Shown here: in pieces, positions 43,438 through 52,653 of the stretch
Position numbering within the stretch: the stretch's first letter is position 1
Layout of the letters: each line of letters starts with the position of its first letter
Assembly (NCBI RefSeq): GCF_000185905.1
Contig: NC_014918.1
Coordinates: 124,001 to 188,000 of the forward strand
Length of the DNA: 64,000 nucleotides
From: Mesorhizobium ciceri biovar biserrulae WSM1271
GTDB taxonomy: Bacteria > Pseudomonadota > Alphaproteobacteria > Rhizobiales > Rhizobiaceae
Direction of reading: 5' to 3'
Notes under the pieces: generated by a model
Databases searched by the model: none
Told to the model about the DNA's origin: nothing
Seen by the model: only the letters and a program-made list of their open reading frames with translations
Made by a program: the position numbers and the translations under genes

Positions 43438-44640
43438 GTGGGCCTCATCGCTCCCCGTCTCGACGTCATCAAGCCAAGTCCCAGCATGGCGGTCACCGCG
43501 CGGGCAATCGAAATGCGCTCGGCCGGCATCGACGTTATCAGCCTGAGCGCCGGCGAACCGGATTTTCCCACGCCTCCGCACATCGTCGAGGCGGCCTACG
43601 AAGCGATGCGCAGGGGCGAGACGCGCTATACGGCGGTCGACGGCACCACCGCGCTGAAGAAGGCGGTGGCCGAAAAATTCAGGCGCGAGAACGGCCTCGA
43701 CTACAAGCCTTTGCAAATCAGCGTCGCGGGGGGCGCCAAGCAGATCATCTACAACGCCCTGCTGGCAACGCTGGCCCCGGGTGACGAGGTGGTTGTCCCA
43801 GCGCCCTATTGGGTTTCCTACACCGATATCGTCCTGCTCGGCGAAGGAAAGCCCGTGGTCGTTCCCTGCACGGAGGCGCAGGGCTTCAAATTGACGCCGC
43901 AAGCCCTGCGAGCTGCGATCACCGGGCGCACCAAGTGGCTTCTGCTCAACACGCCTTCCAACCCGACAGGCGCCGTCTACAGCCGCGACGAACTCGCTGG
44001 CCTGGCCGAAGTGCTGCTCGACCAGCGCCACGTCCACATGCTGACCGATGACATCTACGAGCATATCCTGTTCGATGGACGTACCTTCCATACCATCGCC
44101 GGGGTCGAGCCGCGGCTGAAGGACCGTACGCTCACAGTGAACGGGGTATCGAAGGCCTATGCCATGACCGGCTGGCGGATCGGCTATGCCGGCGGGCCGG
44201 AAGCGCTGATCCGCGCCATGGCGACCGTGCAGAGCCAAAGCACGTCGAACCCGTCATCCATCTCGCAGGCCGCGACCATTGCCGCTCTGGAAGGTCCCCA
44301 AGACTTTCTTCGCCCTCGGGCGCTCGAATTCCAGGCTCGGCGCGACCGCGCTCTGGAACTGCTGCGCAAGATTCCAGGCCTCACCTGCCAGACGCCCGAG
44401 GGCGCCTTCTATCTCTATCCCAACTGCTCGGGCCTGATCGGCCGTCGCCGCCCCGACGGCACTCCCATCGGCAGCGACGACGACTTCTCGCTCTACCTAC
44501 TCGATCAGGCGCGAGTCGCGGTGGTGCAGGGCTCTGCCTACGGCCTGTCTCCGCATTTCCGCATTTCCATAGCCACGTCGATGGACCTGATCGAAAAAGC
44601 GATCGGGCGCATCGCCGAGGCCGTCGAAGCGCTGCGGTAG
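43438..44640 (+). CDS. Class I pyridoxal-phosphate aminotransferase (aspartate-type)
   Basis: A 400-residue fold-type I aminotransferase. Visible are the N-terminal LSAGEPDFPTPPHI, cofactor contacts SNPTG (Asn175) and TDDIYEH, the Schiff-base Lys239 in VNGVSKAYAMTGWRIGYAGG and the substrate Arg in HFRISIATS. The start is a GTG at 43438 with GAGGA 8 bases ahead. It opens the plus-strand operon with AccB, AccC, an AccB-like protein and PxpA. It probably moves the amino group of glutamate, aspartate or a related acid. Confidence 0.93.
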   Translation: MGLIAPRLDVIKPSPSMAVTARAIEMRSAGIDVISLSAGEPDFPTPPHIVEAAYEAMRRGETRYTAVDGTTALKKAVAEKFRRENGLDYKPLQISVAGGAKQIIYNALLATLAPGDEVVVPAPYWVSYTDIVLLGEGKPVVVPCTEAQGFKLTPQALRAAITGRTKWLLLNTPSNPTGAVYSRDELAGLAEVLLDQRHVHMLTDDIYEHILFDGRTFHTIAGVEPRLKDRTLTVNGVSKAYAMTGWRIGYAGGPEALIRAMATVQSQSTSNPSSISQAATIAALEGPQDFLRPRALEFQARRDRALELLRKIPGLTCQTPEGAFYLYPNCSGLIGRRRPDGTPIGSDDDFSLYLLDQARVAVVQGSAYGLSPHFRISIATSMDLIEKAIGRIAEAVEALR

Positions 44641-44648
44641 GGCCGGCG

Positions 44649-45089
44649 ATGGATCTCGTGTTCGTCCAGAAGCTGATCGAATTTGTCTCGCGCTCGCCCA
44701 TTGCCGAACTGGAGATCGAGCGCGACGGCGTTCGCGTCCGCATGTTCAGGCCTACGGCGTCGGCGCAATCCGCGTCGCAGGTGCAGCCTGGACCTGACGT
44801 AACGGTCCGTTCCCCAGATCAGACGTCGACATCTCTGCCCATCGCACGCCATTCGATCCGCGCGCCGCTGACGGGCGTGTTCTACTGCTCCGGCACCGAA
44901 GGCGAACCGCCGCTGGTTGCCGTTGGCGATGTGGTCGCGGAGGGGCAGAAAATCGGCGTCCTCGAAGCCATGAAGACGTTCAATGTCGTGGAATCCGATC
45001 GCGCTGGGCGGATCGTCCAGATCGCGTTCAACGACCATGCAGCGGTGCAGTCCGGCGACGTGCTGTTCGTGCTGGAAGATGAGGGCTGA
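44649..45089 (+). CDS. accB: Biotin carboxyl carrier protein
   Basis: A 146-residue carrier with an N-terminal helix typical of AccB, a Pro/Ser/Thr-rich linker (about 35-65) and a C-terminal biotinyl domain. The attachment site EAMKT is present (Lys109), inside [20 protein letters not shown]. It lies eight bases after the aminotransferase and six before the carboxylase gene. No carboxyltransferase (accA/accD) is nearby. With the PxpB/PxpC genes it could serve a urea-carboxylase-like reaction rather than fatty-acid synthesis. Confidence 0.92.
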   Translation: MDLVFVQKLIEFVSRSPIAELEIERDGVRVRMFRPTASAQSASQVQPGPDVTVRSPDQTSTSLPIARHSIRAPLTGVFYCSGTEGEPPLVAVGDVVAEGQKIGVLEAMKTFNVVESDRAGRIVQIAFNDHAAVQSGDVLFVLEDEG

Positions 45090-45094
45090 GGGCG

Positions 45095-46468
45095 ATGTTC
45101 GATACCGTCCTTATCGCCAACCGCGGTGAAATCGCGCTGCGCATCCTGCGCGCCTGCCGCGATCTCGGATTGAAAACGGTGGCGGCGCACTCGGAGGCCG
45201 ATGCAAGCCTTCGCCATGTCGCACTGGCGGACAAGGCCATCTGCATCGGACCGGCTGCCGCGACGGAGAGCTATCTCAACATCGCCGAGATCATCGCGGC
45301 TGCGCAACTCACCGGCGCGGGCGCGATCCATCCGGGCTATGGTTTCCTTTCGGAGAACGCCGCCTTCGCCGAGGCTGTCGAAAACGCCGGCCTCATCTTC
45401 GTCGGGCCATCCGCGACGGCGATCCGCACCATGGGAGACAAGGTCTCCGCCAAGCGCACGATGATAGCCGCCGGCGTTCCCTGCGTTGCGGGCTCGGAGG
45501 GCGCGCTGCCGCAGGATGAGCAAGAGGTGCGCGCCATTGCTGAGGCCATCGGCTATCCGGTCATCGTCAAGGCAGCGGGTGGCGGGGGCGGGCGCGGCAT
45601 GCGTATCGTTCGCGATGAGCAGGCTCTGATGGAAGCCGTTTCCATGGCGGTGAAAGAGGCGGACCGGGCCTTCGGCAACCCGCAAGTCTATCTGGAAAAA
45701 TTCCTCGAGCAGCCGCGCCATATCGAGATCCAGATTCTGGCGGACAAGCACGGTAGGGCTGTCTGGCTCGGCGAGCGGGATTGCTCCATGCAGCGCCGCC
45801 ACCAGAAGATCATCGAGGAGGCGCCGGCGCCCGGCATCGCCCGCGAGGCGATTGGCGAAATCGGCGACCTCTGTGCCCGCGCATGTCTGACCATCGGCTA
45901 TACAGGTGCCGGCACGTTCGAATTCCTCTACGAGGACGGGCGCTTCTCTTTCATCGAGATGAACACCCGCGTGCAGGTGGAGCATCCCGTCACCGAGCTC
46001 GTCACCGGTATTGATATCGTGCGCGAACAGATCCGCATCGCCCGGGGCGAGCCGCTGTCGTTCAGCCAGGAAGACATCCGCATTCAGGGCCACGCCGTGG
46101 AATGCCGCATCAACGCTGAAGATCCATACAGCTTTCGGCCGCATCCGGGCCGGGTCGAGCGCTGGACGCCGCCCAGCGGTCCCGGTATCCGCGTCGAATC
46201 GCATCTCTACTCAGGCTACACCGTGCCGCCGCACTACGATTCGCTGGTGGCGAAGCTCCTGGCGCACGGCGCGACGCGGGCCGAGGCTATCGGGCGCATG
46301 CGCGGGGCGCTGGGCGAGATGGAGGCAGTCGGCATCGCCACCAATGCGCCGCTGCACGGTATCCTGATGGAGGAGCCCGGCTTCGCCGCCGGAGGCTTCG
46401 ATATCCATCATCTCGAACATCTCATTGAAGGCGGTCTGCTCCAGGGACGAGGCGGCGATGACGATTGA
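45095..46468 (+). CDS. accC: Biotin carboxylase subunit
   Basis: A 457-residue ATP-grasp enzyme that carboxylates biotin with bicarbonate. It has the N-terminal [20 protein letters not shown], the glycine-rich ATP loop [46 protein letters not shown], and the catalytic block [20 protein letters not shown]. Length is normal. It overlaps the next gene by 11 bases. As a second biotin carboxylase placed in a PxpA operon, it is inferred to work with the local carrier proteins. Confidence 0.95.
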   Translation: MFDTVLIANRGEIALRILRACRDLGLKTVAAHSEADASLRHVALADKAICIGPAAATESYLNIAEIIAAAQLTGAGAIHPGYGFLSENAAFAEAVENAGLIFVGPSATAIRTMGDKVSAKRTMIAAGVPCVAGSEGALPQDEQEVRAIAEAIGYPVIVKAAGGGGGRGMRIVRDEQALMEAVSMAVKEADRAFGNPQVYLEKFLEQPRHIEIQILADKHGRAVWLGERDCSMQRRHQKIIEEAPAPGIAREAIGEIGDLCARACLTIGYTGAGTFEFLYEDGRFSFIEMNTRVQVEHPVTELVTGIDIVREQIRIARGEPLSFSQEDIRIQGHAVECRINAEDPYSFRPHPGRVERWTPPSGPGIRVESHLYSGYTVPPHYDSLVAKLLAHGATRAEAIGRMRGALGEMEAVGIATNAPLHGILMEEPGFAAGGFDIHHLEHLIEGGLLQGRGGDDD

Positions 46469-46853
46469 GGAGATCGAAAGGCTGACCGCCTGGTGCGCAA
46501 GCGCCGGCATAGGCGAGATCGAAGTGTCGGAGGCCGGCTTTTCGCTGCGGCTGCATATGCAGGCCGTTGTTGCCGAAACACCTGCGGCTGCGGCCGAAGC
46601 GCCGGTGCCCGAAACGGTCTTCAAGGGCGTGCGTGCGCCCGGAGTCGGCGTGTTCCGTATTGATCATCCAACGACCGGCCACCCTGTTGCCGGAGCTGGC
46701 CAGACGGTCCGCAAGGGCGAGACGGTCGGCGTCCTGCAGGTCGGCCCATGCCTGAAGGCCGTGCTCGCGCCGGCAGACGGCGTGCTGGGCGCGGCACTGA
46801 TCAAGGACGGAGCGGTCGTCGGTTACGGCACGCCGCTCTACGAACTGGTGTGA
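46458..46853 (+). CDS. Second AccB-like protein lacking the biotin attachment motif
   Basis: A 131-residue protein with an N-terminal AccB-like helix ([20 protein letters not shown]) and a C-terminal biotinyl/lipoyl-type beta domain ([10 protein letters not shown], then [10 protein letters not shown] and [14 protein letters not shown]). Where AccB proteins have EAMK this one reads QVGPCLKAV, so the standard biotinylation site is missing. It may be a structural partner or a non-biotinylated carrier. Its start overlaps accC by 11 bases. Homologues of this type, as I recall, occur in other PxpABC clusters. Confidence 0.8.
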   Translation: MTIEEIERLTAWCASAGIGEIEVSEAGFSLRLHMQAVVAETPAAAAEAPVPETVFKGVRAPGVGVFRIDHPTTGHPVAGAGQTVRKGETVGVLQVGPCLKAVLAPADGVLGAALIKDGAVVGYGTPLYELV

Positions 46854-46864
46854 AGGCAAAGGCG

Positions 46865-47665
46865 ATGGTTCGAACCACTGAGGAAAGCGCCGTGGCGGCC
46901 GAAGGATTGCAGGTCGATATCAATTCCGACATGGGCGAGGGCTTTGGAGCCTACAGGCTCGGCGACGATGCGGCTATCCTCGACATCGTCAGCTCCGCCA
47001 ATGTGGCCTGCGGCTTTCATGCCGGTGACCCCGAGATCATGGCGGCCACGTTCTCGATGGCGCGCGACAAGGGCGTCGCCGTTGGCGCGCATCCGAGCTT
47101 CGCCGATCTGTGGGGGTTCGGACGCCGCGTCATCCCGCATTCCATGGATGAGATCGAAAGGCTGGTCGCCTACCAGATCGGCGCGGCACAGGCGCTCTCC
47201 GCCTATGCCGGCCACCCGATCCGCTACGTCAAGGCGCATGGCGCGCTGGGCAATCTTACCCAGACCGATCGTGGCGTCGCCGAAGCGGTGACGCGCGCGG
47301 TCAAGGCCGTCGATCCCGGCCTGATCTGCCTGGCCATTGCGCTCGGCTTCCAGGACAGGATCGCGCGTGACGCTGGCCTGGCGGTCAGGTCCGAAATCTT
47401 CGCCGACCGCGCCTATACGGAGGCAGGGTTTCTTGTATCGCGCAAGCTGGAGGGCGCTGTCATCCACGATGCCGAGAAGGCTGCTGAACGGGTCGTGCGG
47501 ATGGTCAAGCAAGGCGCGATCGAGACGCTTTCCGGGCAGTTGCTGCAGACGCCGATCGATTCGATCTGCGTCCACAGCGACACGCCGGCGGCCGTCGCCA
47601 TCGCCGCGCATGTCAGGAGACGGCTGGAAGCGAACGGTGTCAGGGTCAGAGCGTTCGCTGCCTGA
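46865..47665 (+). CDS. pxpA: 5-oxoprolinase subunit PxpA (LamB/YcsF family)
   Basis: A 266-residue metal-dependent hydrolase-like subunit. The N-terminal signature is VDINSDMGEGFGAYRLGDDA, followed by SANVACGFHAGDPEIMAATF and GVAVGAHPSFADLWGFGRR. VKAHGALGNLTQTD is the Lys/His block and CVHSDTPAA lies near the C-terminus. With PxpB and PxpC it hydrolyses 5-oxoproline to glutamate using ATP in Escherichia coli-type enzymes. The ATG at 46865 is 11 bases after the previous stop. It converges on the proline racemase-like gene. Confidence 0.93.
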   Translation: MVRTTEESAVAAEGLQVDINSDMGEGFGAYRLGDDAAILDIVSSANVACGFHAGDPEIMAATFSMARDKGVAVGAHPSFADLWGFGRRVIPHSMDEIERLVAYQIGAAQALSAYAGHPIRYVKAHGALGNLTQTDRGVAEAVTRAVKAVDPGLICLAIALGFQDRIARDAGLAVRSEIFADRAYTEAGFLVSRKLEGAVIHDAEKAAERVVRMVKQGAIETLSGQLLQTPIDSICVHSDTPAAVAIAAHVRRRLEANGVRVRAFAA

Positions 47666-47716
47666 GCGCGGCCGAACGGGTTACGTGGCTGCGCCGAGGG
47701 CACGGCCGCGTCCGTT

Positions 47717-48742
47717 TCAGAACCAGACGTCGCTGAGGCGATGGCCGCGTGGATAAGGGTCGGTCGGGTCGAGGCCATATTGGCCGATGCTGGTGATCCA
47801 GGCCTGTCCAGCGATGGTGACCACGACCGCGTCGCGGTCGCCGACGTGCGCATTGGCGATCACGCGGGAATCGAAATGGGTCCCGATGATCGACCTGTTG
47901 CGGAACAGCTCGCCTTTGGCGATCTGGCCCTTTGCCGACATCACTGCCAGCCGCCCGGTGGTGCCGGTGCCTGTCGGCGAGCGGTCGAGCCTGCCATGCA
48001 GGCACACCGTGCCGTTGATGCTTTCCACGCGCCCGTCGACGCGCTCGATCGGACCTTCGAAAATCACGTTGGACACGTCGCGGATCTTCGGGTTCTCCGG
48101 ATGCACGACAACGAGCTGCTCGTTGACGGCTTTCTTGACGCGTTGGCCGATCAGCGACATCTGGTGTGCCTCGTCGGGTTTGACAGCGAACCCTAGTGCG
48201 CGCGCATTGACATGGGCGAAAGTCATGCCGCCATAGGAGGTGTCGACGGTGATCGTGCCAAGCCCCTCGACTTCGACTGGCGTGTCGAGGTGGACTGCGA
48301 AAGCCGGCACATTGGTGAACTCCACCTGCTTCACCTTGCCGTTCTCACAGCGGCAGCGCACCTCGATGATGCCTGCGGGTGCCTCCATGCGCAGCCGCGT
48401 CTCGGGTTCCTTCATAGGCACCATGCCCGTTTCCAGCGCCACGGTGGCGACGCAGATGGTGTTGGAGCCCGACATGGGCGGGTATTCAGTGCTTTCGAGG
48501 ATCACATAGCCGAGGTCGGCCGAGCGATCGCAGGGCGGCAGGATGATGTTGGCGTTGACGTAGGGCGCGCCGCGCGGCTCGAAGAGAACGAGCCCGCGTA
48601 TGTCATCCATATGCTCTTGCAGATACTCCTTCTTTTCGAACATGTTCTTGCCGGGCACGTCCATGACGCCGCCGGTGATCACATTGCCGACTTCGCCCTC
48701 GGCATGGCAGCCGACGACCGTGAACGTTCTTGACCAGCGCAT
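47717..48742 (-). CDS. Proline racemase-family protein with a Ser/Thr active-site pair
   Basis: A 341-residue two-domain protein of the proline racemase / 4-hydroxyproline epimerase / trans-3-hydroxyproline dehydratase family. The N-terminus reads FTVVGCHAEGEVGNVITGG. The first catalytic position is Ser91 (PPMSGSNTIC) instead of the usual Cys, and the second is Thr257 (DRSPTGTGTT) instead of Cys. A Thr at the second place is known from trans-3-hydroxyproline dehydratases; Ser at the first place too is unusual. It is the last gene of the minus-strand operon, after an Ldh-type reductase that could use the dehydratase product. Confidence 0.88.
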   Translation of the reverse strand: MRWSRTFTVVGCHAEGEVGNVITGGVMDVPGKNMFEKKEYLQEHMDDIRGLVLFEPRGAPYVNANIILPPCDRSADLGYVILESTEYPPMSGSNTICVATVALETGMVPMKEPETRLRMEAPAGIIEVRCRCENGKVKQVEFTNVPAFAVHLDTPVEVEGLGTITVDTSYGGMTFAHVNARALGFAVKPDEAHQMSLIGQRVKKAVNEQLVVVHPENPKIRDVSNVIFEGPIERVDGRVESINGTVCLHGRLDRSPTGTGTTGRLAVMSAKGQIAKGELFRNRSIIGTHFDSRVIANAHVGDRDAVVVTIAGQAWITSIGQYGLDPTDPYPRGHRLSDVWF

Positions 48743-48777
48743 TTTTCTCCATTCCCCTTTATGACCATAGCTTCACT

Positions 48778-49809
48778 TCATACGCCGCCGAGTCCTCTCA
48801 CGAGAAAACGGTCGAGCTGTTCGATCTCCTGGACCGAGAGGCTGATGCCGCCACTCTCCGATGCTGCTCGGGCAATGAACCGCCGCTGTGAGGGCAGCCG
48901 TGCACCCTGGCCAAGGATCGCCTCGAACAGGGCTTCGGCACGGTCCAACGGATTGCCGGAGCGGCTCGAGGAAAAAGCATGTGGCGAGAAAGCGATGATC
49001 AGTTCTCCGTGGGACGGATAAAGCGTCGTGGTGCCGAGCAGATGGAGCGCCTCGGGGCTGGTCAGGTCGCCGATCATGATCCCGGCGAGCAACTCGATCA
49101 TCGTCGCGATGGCGGAACCCTTGTGCCCGCCGAAGGGAAGCATAGCGCCCGACAGGGCAGCTTCGGGGTCGGTCGTTGGCCTGCCGTCCGAATCCATGGC
49201 CCAGCCTTCCGGCAGCGACTTGCCTGTCCGGCGGTGGAGCTCGATCTCACCTCGCGCGGCAACCGAGGTCGCGAAGTCGAAAACATAAGGCGGCTGTTCT
49301 TCGCGCGGCCAGCCAAAGGCAAAAGGATTGGTGCCCAGCAACGGTCCGTTGCCGCCGGTCGGGGCGACCGTGGCGTAGCTCGGACACATGGCCAGGCCGG
49401 CAAGGCCTGCCTGCGACAAGGCTTCGACTTCCACCCAAAGGGCGGAAAAATGGACGGCATCGTTGATCGCAAGCGCGGCAATGCCGCACGAACGTGCCCG
49501 CTCGACCAGCACCGGCAGACCCAGTTCGAAGGCCGGGTTGGCGAAGCCGCCCTTCGCATCCACTTTGATGATGGCGGGAGCATCTTGCGGCAACAATTCG
49601 GGCTCCGCGTTCGGGTTTACCTTACCCGCCTTGATAGTCCGCAGGGCGCCTTCGACGCGGTAGACACCATGTGACTTGCAGGCATCGCGTTCCGCCGCAA
49701 CGATGACCCTTGTGATGGCGCTGGCCTGGATGGGGTTCAGTCCGGCCTTGCGGAAAATTGCATCGACGCGCTCATGCAGGGCATCGATGGTGATCGTGGT
49801 GTTGGTCAT
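48778..49809 (-). CDS. Ldh-family NAD(P) oxidoreductase (delta1-pyrroline-2-carboxylate reductase type)
   Basis: A 343-residue member of the malate/L-lactate dehydrogenase (Ldh_2) family. Visible are ERDACKSHGVYRVEGALRTI (conserved SHG region), INDAVHFSALWVEVEAL, NGPLLGTNPFAFGWP and FGGHKGSAIATMIELLAG. Family members reduce cyclic imines such as delta1-pyrroline-2-carboxylate, or oxidise ureidoglycolate and sulfolactate. The ATG at 49809 is chosen over the far upstream open frame. Placement before a proline racemase-like gene favours the pyrroline-2-carboxylate role. Confidence 0.88.
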   Translation of the reverse strand: MTNTTITIDALHERVDAIFRKAGLNPIQASAITRVIVAAERDACKSHGVYRVEGALRTIKAGKVNPNAEPELLPQDAPAIIKVDAKGGFANPAFELGLPVLVERARSCGIAALAINDAVHFSALWVEVEALSQAGLAGLAMCPSYATVAPTGGNGPLLGTNPFAFGWPREEQPPYVFDFATSVAARGEIELHRRTGKSLPEGWAMDSDGRPTTDPEAALSGAMLPFGGHKGSAIATMIELLAGIMIGDLTSPEALHLLGTTTLYPSHGELIIAFSPHAFSSSRSGNPLDRAEALFEAILGQGARLPSQRRFIARAASESGGISLSVQEIEQLDRFLVRGLGGV

Positions 49810-49847
49810 TTCTGGCCTTCGGGTTTGGGTGCGTGCAAACGCTTGCT

Positions 49848-51011
49848 TCAAAAAGCCAGACCACCGGCAAAGGCTCTTAGATCCTGTGCAAGCAAAGCGG
49901 GCTGCTCGAGGGCCGCGAAATGACCACCGCGCGGCATCGCTGTCCACTGGCGGATGTCCTTGAAGACGCGCCCGACCCAGCTCCTCGGCGGCATCGGCAG
50001 CTCTTTTGGAAACAACGCCACCGCAAGTGGAACGTGGATCGCCGTGCCCGACGCGAATGCAAGCGGGCGGGCGCGCGTTTCCCAATAGAGGCGCATCGAC
50101 GAAGCGACGGTCCGGGTGAACCAGTAAAGCGAGATGTTGGCGAGCATGTCGTCGCGCGAAAAAGCAGCATTGCCCAGATCGCCACCGCAATCACTCCAGT
50201 CGCGGAACTTTTCGATCATCCAGGCTGCCAGTCCGACCGGTGAATCCGTCAGCCCATAGGCAAGCGTTTGCGGGCGCGTCGCTTGAATATGAGCATAGGC
50301 GCCATGAATATCCGCCCATCCGGCTTTCCGTTCCAGGAAGGCGCGCTCTTCCGACGTCAAGTCACCGTCTGGGCCTGCATCGTGAGGCGGTGAGAATGAG
50401 CCGGGGATGAAATTGAGATGCACCCCGGCGAGACTGTCTGGATGCGCATGCGCCAGACATGTCGACACGCTGGCGCCGAGATCGCCACCTTGTGCGAGAT
50501 AGCGTTTGTAGCCGAGACGGCTCATCAACTCAGCCCAGAGGTCGGCGACGGTGAACAGGTTGAGACCAGGCCTGGTCGGCCGGCTCGAAAAGCCATAGCC
50601 GGGAATCGAAGGGACCACGACGTTGAAGGCGTCCTCCTGCCTTTCGCCATGCGAAAGCGGGTCTGTCAGAAGCGGGATCAACTCATGAAATTCGAAGACG
50701 CTGCCTGGCCAGCCATGGGTGAGTATGATCGTTCTGCCGGTCGCAACAGCGGCGCGCGCATGGATGAAATGGATGGTTTGGCCGCCGATATCCGTCTGGT
50801 AGTGCGGATGGGCGTTCCAGGCGGCTTCCTGCTTGCGCCAGTCGAAGCCGGTGCGCCAGTGCTGCATAAGCCGGCGCAGGTCCTCGTGCTCTGTTCCCTG
50901 CGCCCAGCCTATTGCCTGCAATTGGTCCGGCTCGCGCCAGTTCGAGATGCGCTTGTTCAAATCATCGATTTCAGACTGGGCGATCTCGATGGTGAAGGGG
51001 CGAATTTTCAT
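49848..51011 (-). CDS. Epoxide hydrolase (alpha/beta hydrolase with EHN domain)
   Basis: A 387-residue protein. The N-terminal EHN domain (PFTIEIAQSEIDDLNKRISN then WREPDQL) precedes an alpha/beta hydrolase fold with oxyanion HGWPGS, nucleophile Asp in QGGDLGASV and a C-terminal His in PRGGHFAALEQP. It is cytosolic-type, full length. The ATG overlaps the pxpC stop by four bases. An epoxide substrate is the family expectation; within this operon a lactone or ester is also possible. Confidence 0.9.
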   Translation of the reverse strand: MKIRPFTIEIAQSEIDDLNKRISNWREPDQLQAIGWAQGTEHEDLRRLMQHWRTGFDWRKQEAAWNAHPHYQTDIGGQTIHFIHARAAVATGRTIILTHGWPGSVFEFHELIPLLTDPLSHGERQEDAFNVVVPSIPGYGFSSRPTRPGLNLFTVADLWAELMSRLGYKRYLAQGGDLGASVSTCLAHAHPDSLAGVHLNFIPGSFSPPHDAGPDGDLTSEERAFLERKAGWADIHGAYAHIQATRPQTLAYGLTDSPVGLAAWMIEKFRDWSDCGGDLGNAAFSRDDMLANISLYWFTRTVASSMRLYWETRARPLAFASGTAIHVPLAVALFPKELPMPPRSWVGRVFKDIRQWTAMPRGGHFAALEQPALLAQDLRAFAGGLAF

Positions 51012-51988
51012 GGGCTCCTCTGCTCGCCGGCCATGAGGTTGCGGGCGGCGATAAAGTCGCGGCGTCGCTGCCAGTTCGTGCGAAGCGCTTCCGTCGACGC
51101 TTCGATCGAGACCGCTGAGAAACGCAGACGCGCGCCGACAGGCGCTTGTGCGAGCCGCCACAGGTCGGCTTCGATCACCGTAGCGATCTTCGGATAGCCG
51201 CCGCAAGTGTTGGCATCGGCAAGCTGGATGATCGGCTGGCCGGACGGTGGCACCTGGACAGTGCCGGGTACGATGCCGTGCGACAGCAATTCCATCGGTG
51301 ACACGAGCGAGAGCGTCTCTCCGGAAAGGCGATATCCCATCCGGTTGGCGTCGTTGGTGATGCTCCATTCGCTTCCGGTGAAGGCTGCCTGGGCCTCAGG
51401 GGTGAAGGCGTCGAACTCGGCGGCCGGCAGAACTCGCAACTCGATTGCCGAGGCAAAGCCGTCCACCGCGCCGCGTCGCTCTTCCAGCGCTGCGCCGATG
51501 CCGCCTGCGGGAAGCCGGCATTGCGCCGGGTTGAGCGCAAGCCGGTCGCCGCGCGACAGGCCGCGCCCGCCGAGCCCGCCGAAGCCACCCTTCGCATCCG
51601 TCGCGCGCGACCCCATGACGAGGGGTAGATCGAGCCCCCCGGCAACGGCGATATAGGAACGAGCACCGGTGCGCGGTGCTTCGAGGACAAGCGTCTCACC
51701 GGCGCGGATCGTCATGGCCCACCAGGGCGGGCAGGGCCGATTACCGACGCTGACGGCGCAATCCGCGCCGGTGACAGCGACCGCGGTGTCGACATGCGTG
51801 CGCAGCCGGAACGGATGAAGCGCGACCTCGATCCCGGCAGCCGAGGGATCATTGCCCAGCATGAGATTGGCGATTGCAAGCGCCTGCTTGTCCATGGCGC
51901 CACCATGGCTGACCCCCAGCGCCAGATGACCGGGCCGGCCGAGATCCTGGACCGTGTTCGGCAAGCCGGTGGTGAGGATCTCGATCAT
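51008..51988 (-). CDS. pxpC: 5-oxoprolinase subunit PxpC (KipA / biotin-dependent carboxyltransferase-like)
   Basis: A 326-residue cyclophilin-like-fold protein of the KipA/AHS2 family. It opens IEILTTGLPNTVQDLGRPGH and continues LGVSHGGAMDKQALAIANLM; internal motifs are RSYIAVAGGLDLPLVMGSRA and SITNDANRMGYRL, and near the end GQPIIQLADANTCGGYPKIA. In urea carboxylase the homologous domain forms part of the carboxyltransferase. It overlaps pxpB and the epoxide hydrolase gene by four bases each. The ATG at 51988 is chosen over the open upstream frame. Confidence 0.93.
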   Translation of the reverse strand: MIEILTTGLPNTVQDLGRPGHLALGVSHGGAMDKQALAIANLMLGNDPSAAGIEVALHPFRLRTHVDTAVAVTGADCAVSVGNRPCPPWWAMTIRAGETLVLEAPRTGARSYIAVAGGLDLPLVMGSRATDAKGGFGGLGGRGLSRGDRLALNPAQCRLPAGGIGAALEERRGAVDGFASAIELRVLPAAEFDAFTPEAQAAFTGSEWSITNDANRMGYRLSGETLSLVSPMELLSHGIVPGTVQVPPSGQPIIQLADANTCGGYPKIATVIEADLWRLAQAPVGARLRFSAVSIEASTEALRTNWQRRRDFIAARNLMAGEQRSP

Positions 51989-52647
51989 GCCTCGATCCCT
52001 GCGATTTCGAATCGGATCTTGTCTCCAGGCCTGAGCAGCACGGGCAATTCCGCTTCGGCCTTGAACAGCTTCACTTCGGTATGGCCGATCATGTGCCATC
52101 CGGACGGCGCAGTCATCGGCATGACGCCCGCCTGCGCACCGCCGATTATGACGGCGCCCTCAGCGACCTTCAGGCGAGGCGTGCTGCGCCTTGCCCAGGC
52201 AAGCAGTGGATCGAGACCGGACAGATAGGGAAAGCCCGGCATGGCGCCGATGGCGGCGACGGTGTAGGCGGCTGCCGCGTGGCGCCTGACGGTCTCGTCG
52301 ACAGACAGGCCGCAATGCGCAGCCCAGCCGGCGAGGTCCTCGCCGCGCGAGCCGCCATAGCTGACGGGAATAGTATGATGCGTGCCGGTCACCGCATGGG
52401 CATCGGTGCTGGTCCAGAGCGACATCAGCTGATCGCCGACACTGTGGGCGTCCGTGGCGAGCGGGTCAAACACCACCAGCAGGTTGTTCATGCCGGGAAC
52501 GGTCTCGCGCACCCCTTCGAGGCTCAGCGCGGCATTCGCTACCGCCCAGACCAGTTCCTGGGTGGCATCATCGAAAGCCCCCTGCGCCCCGTCGAGCAGC
52601 AGCGCGGCCGATCCCGCAAGACTGATGTGGGGCGTACCGACAACCAT
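51985..52647 (-). CDS. pxpB: 5-oxoprolinase subunit PxpB (KipI / AHS1 family)
   Basis: A 220-residue protein with the AHS1 pattern: VRETVPGMNNLLVVFDPLAT, HTIPVSYGG, CGLSVDETVRRHAAAAYTVA, the hallmark GAMPGFPYLSGL, and GAVIIGGAQAGVMPMTAPSGWH. It partners PxpC. It begins six bases after the SDR stop and overlaps pxpC by four. In this island pxpB/C and pxpA are in opposite operons but appear to share one operator type. Confidence 0.93.
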   Translation of the reverse strand: MVVGTPHISLAGSAALLLDGAQGAFDDATQELVWAVANAALSLEGVRETVPGMNNLLVVFDPLATDAHSVGDQLMSLWTSTDAHAVTGTHHTIPVSYGGSRGEDLAGWAAHCGLSVDETVRRHAAAAYTVAAIGAMPGFPYLSGLDPLLAWARRSTPRLKVAEGAVIIGGAQAGVMPMTAPSGWHMIGHTEVKLFKAEAELPVLLRPGDKIRFEIAGIEA

Positions 52648-52653
52648 TGGCGG

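Noticed and set aside
44882..46204. 440-codon minus-strand frame
   Set aside because: Antisense to accB and accC. The true genes show the biotin site and ATP-grasp motifs.
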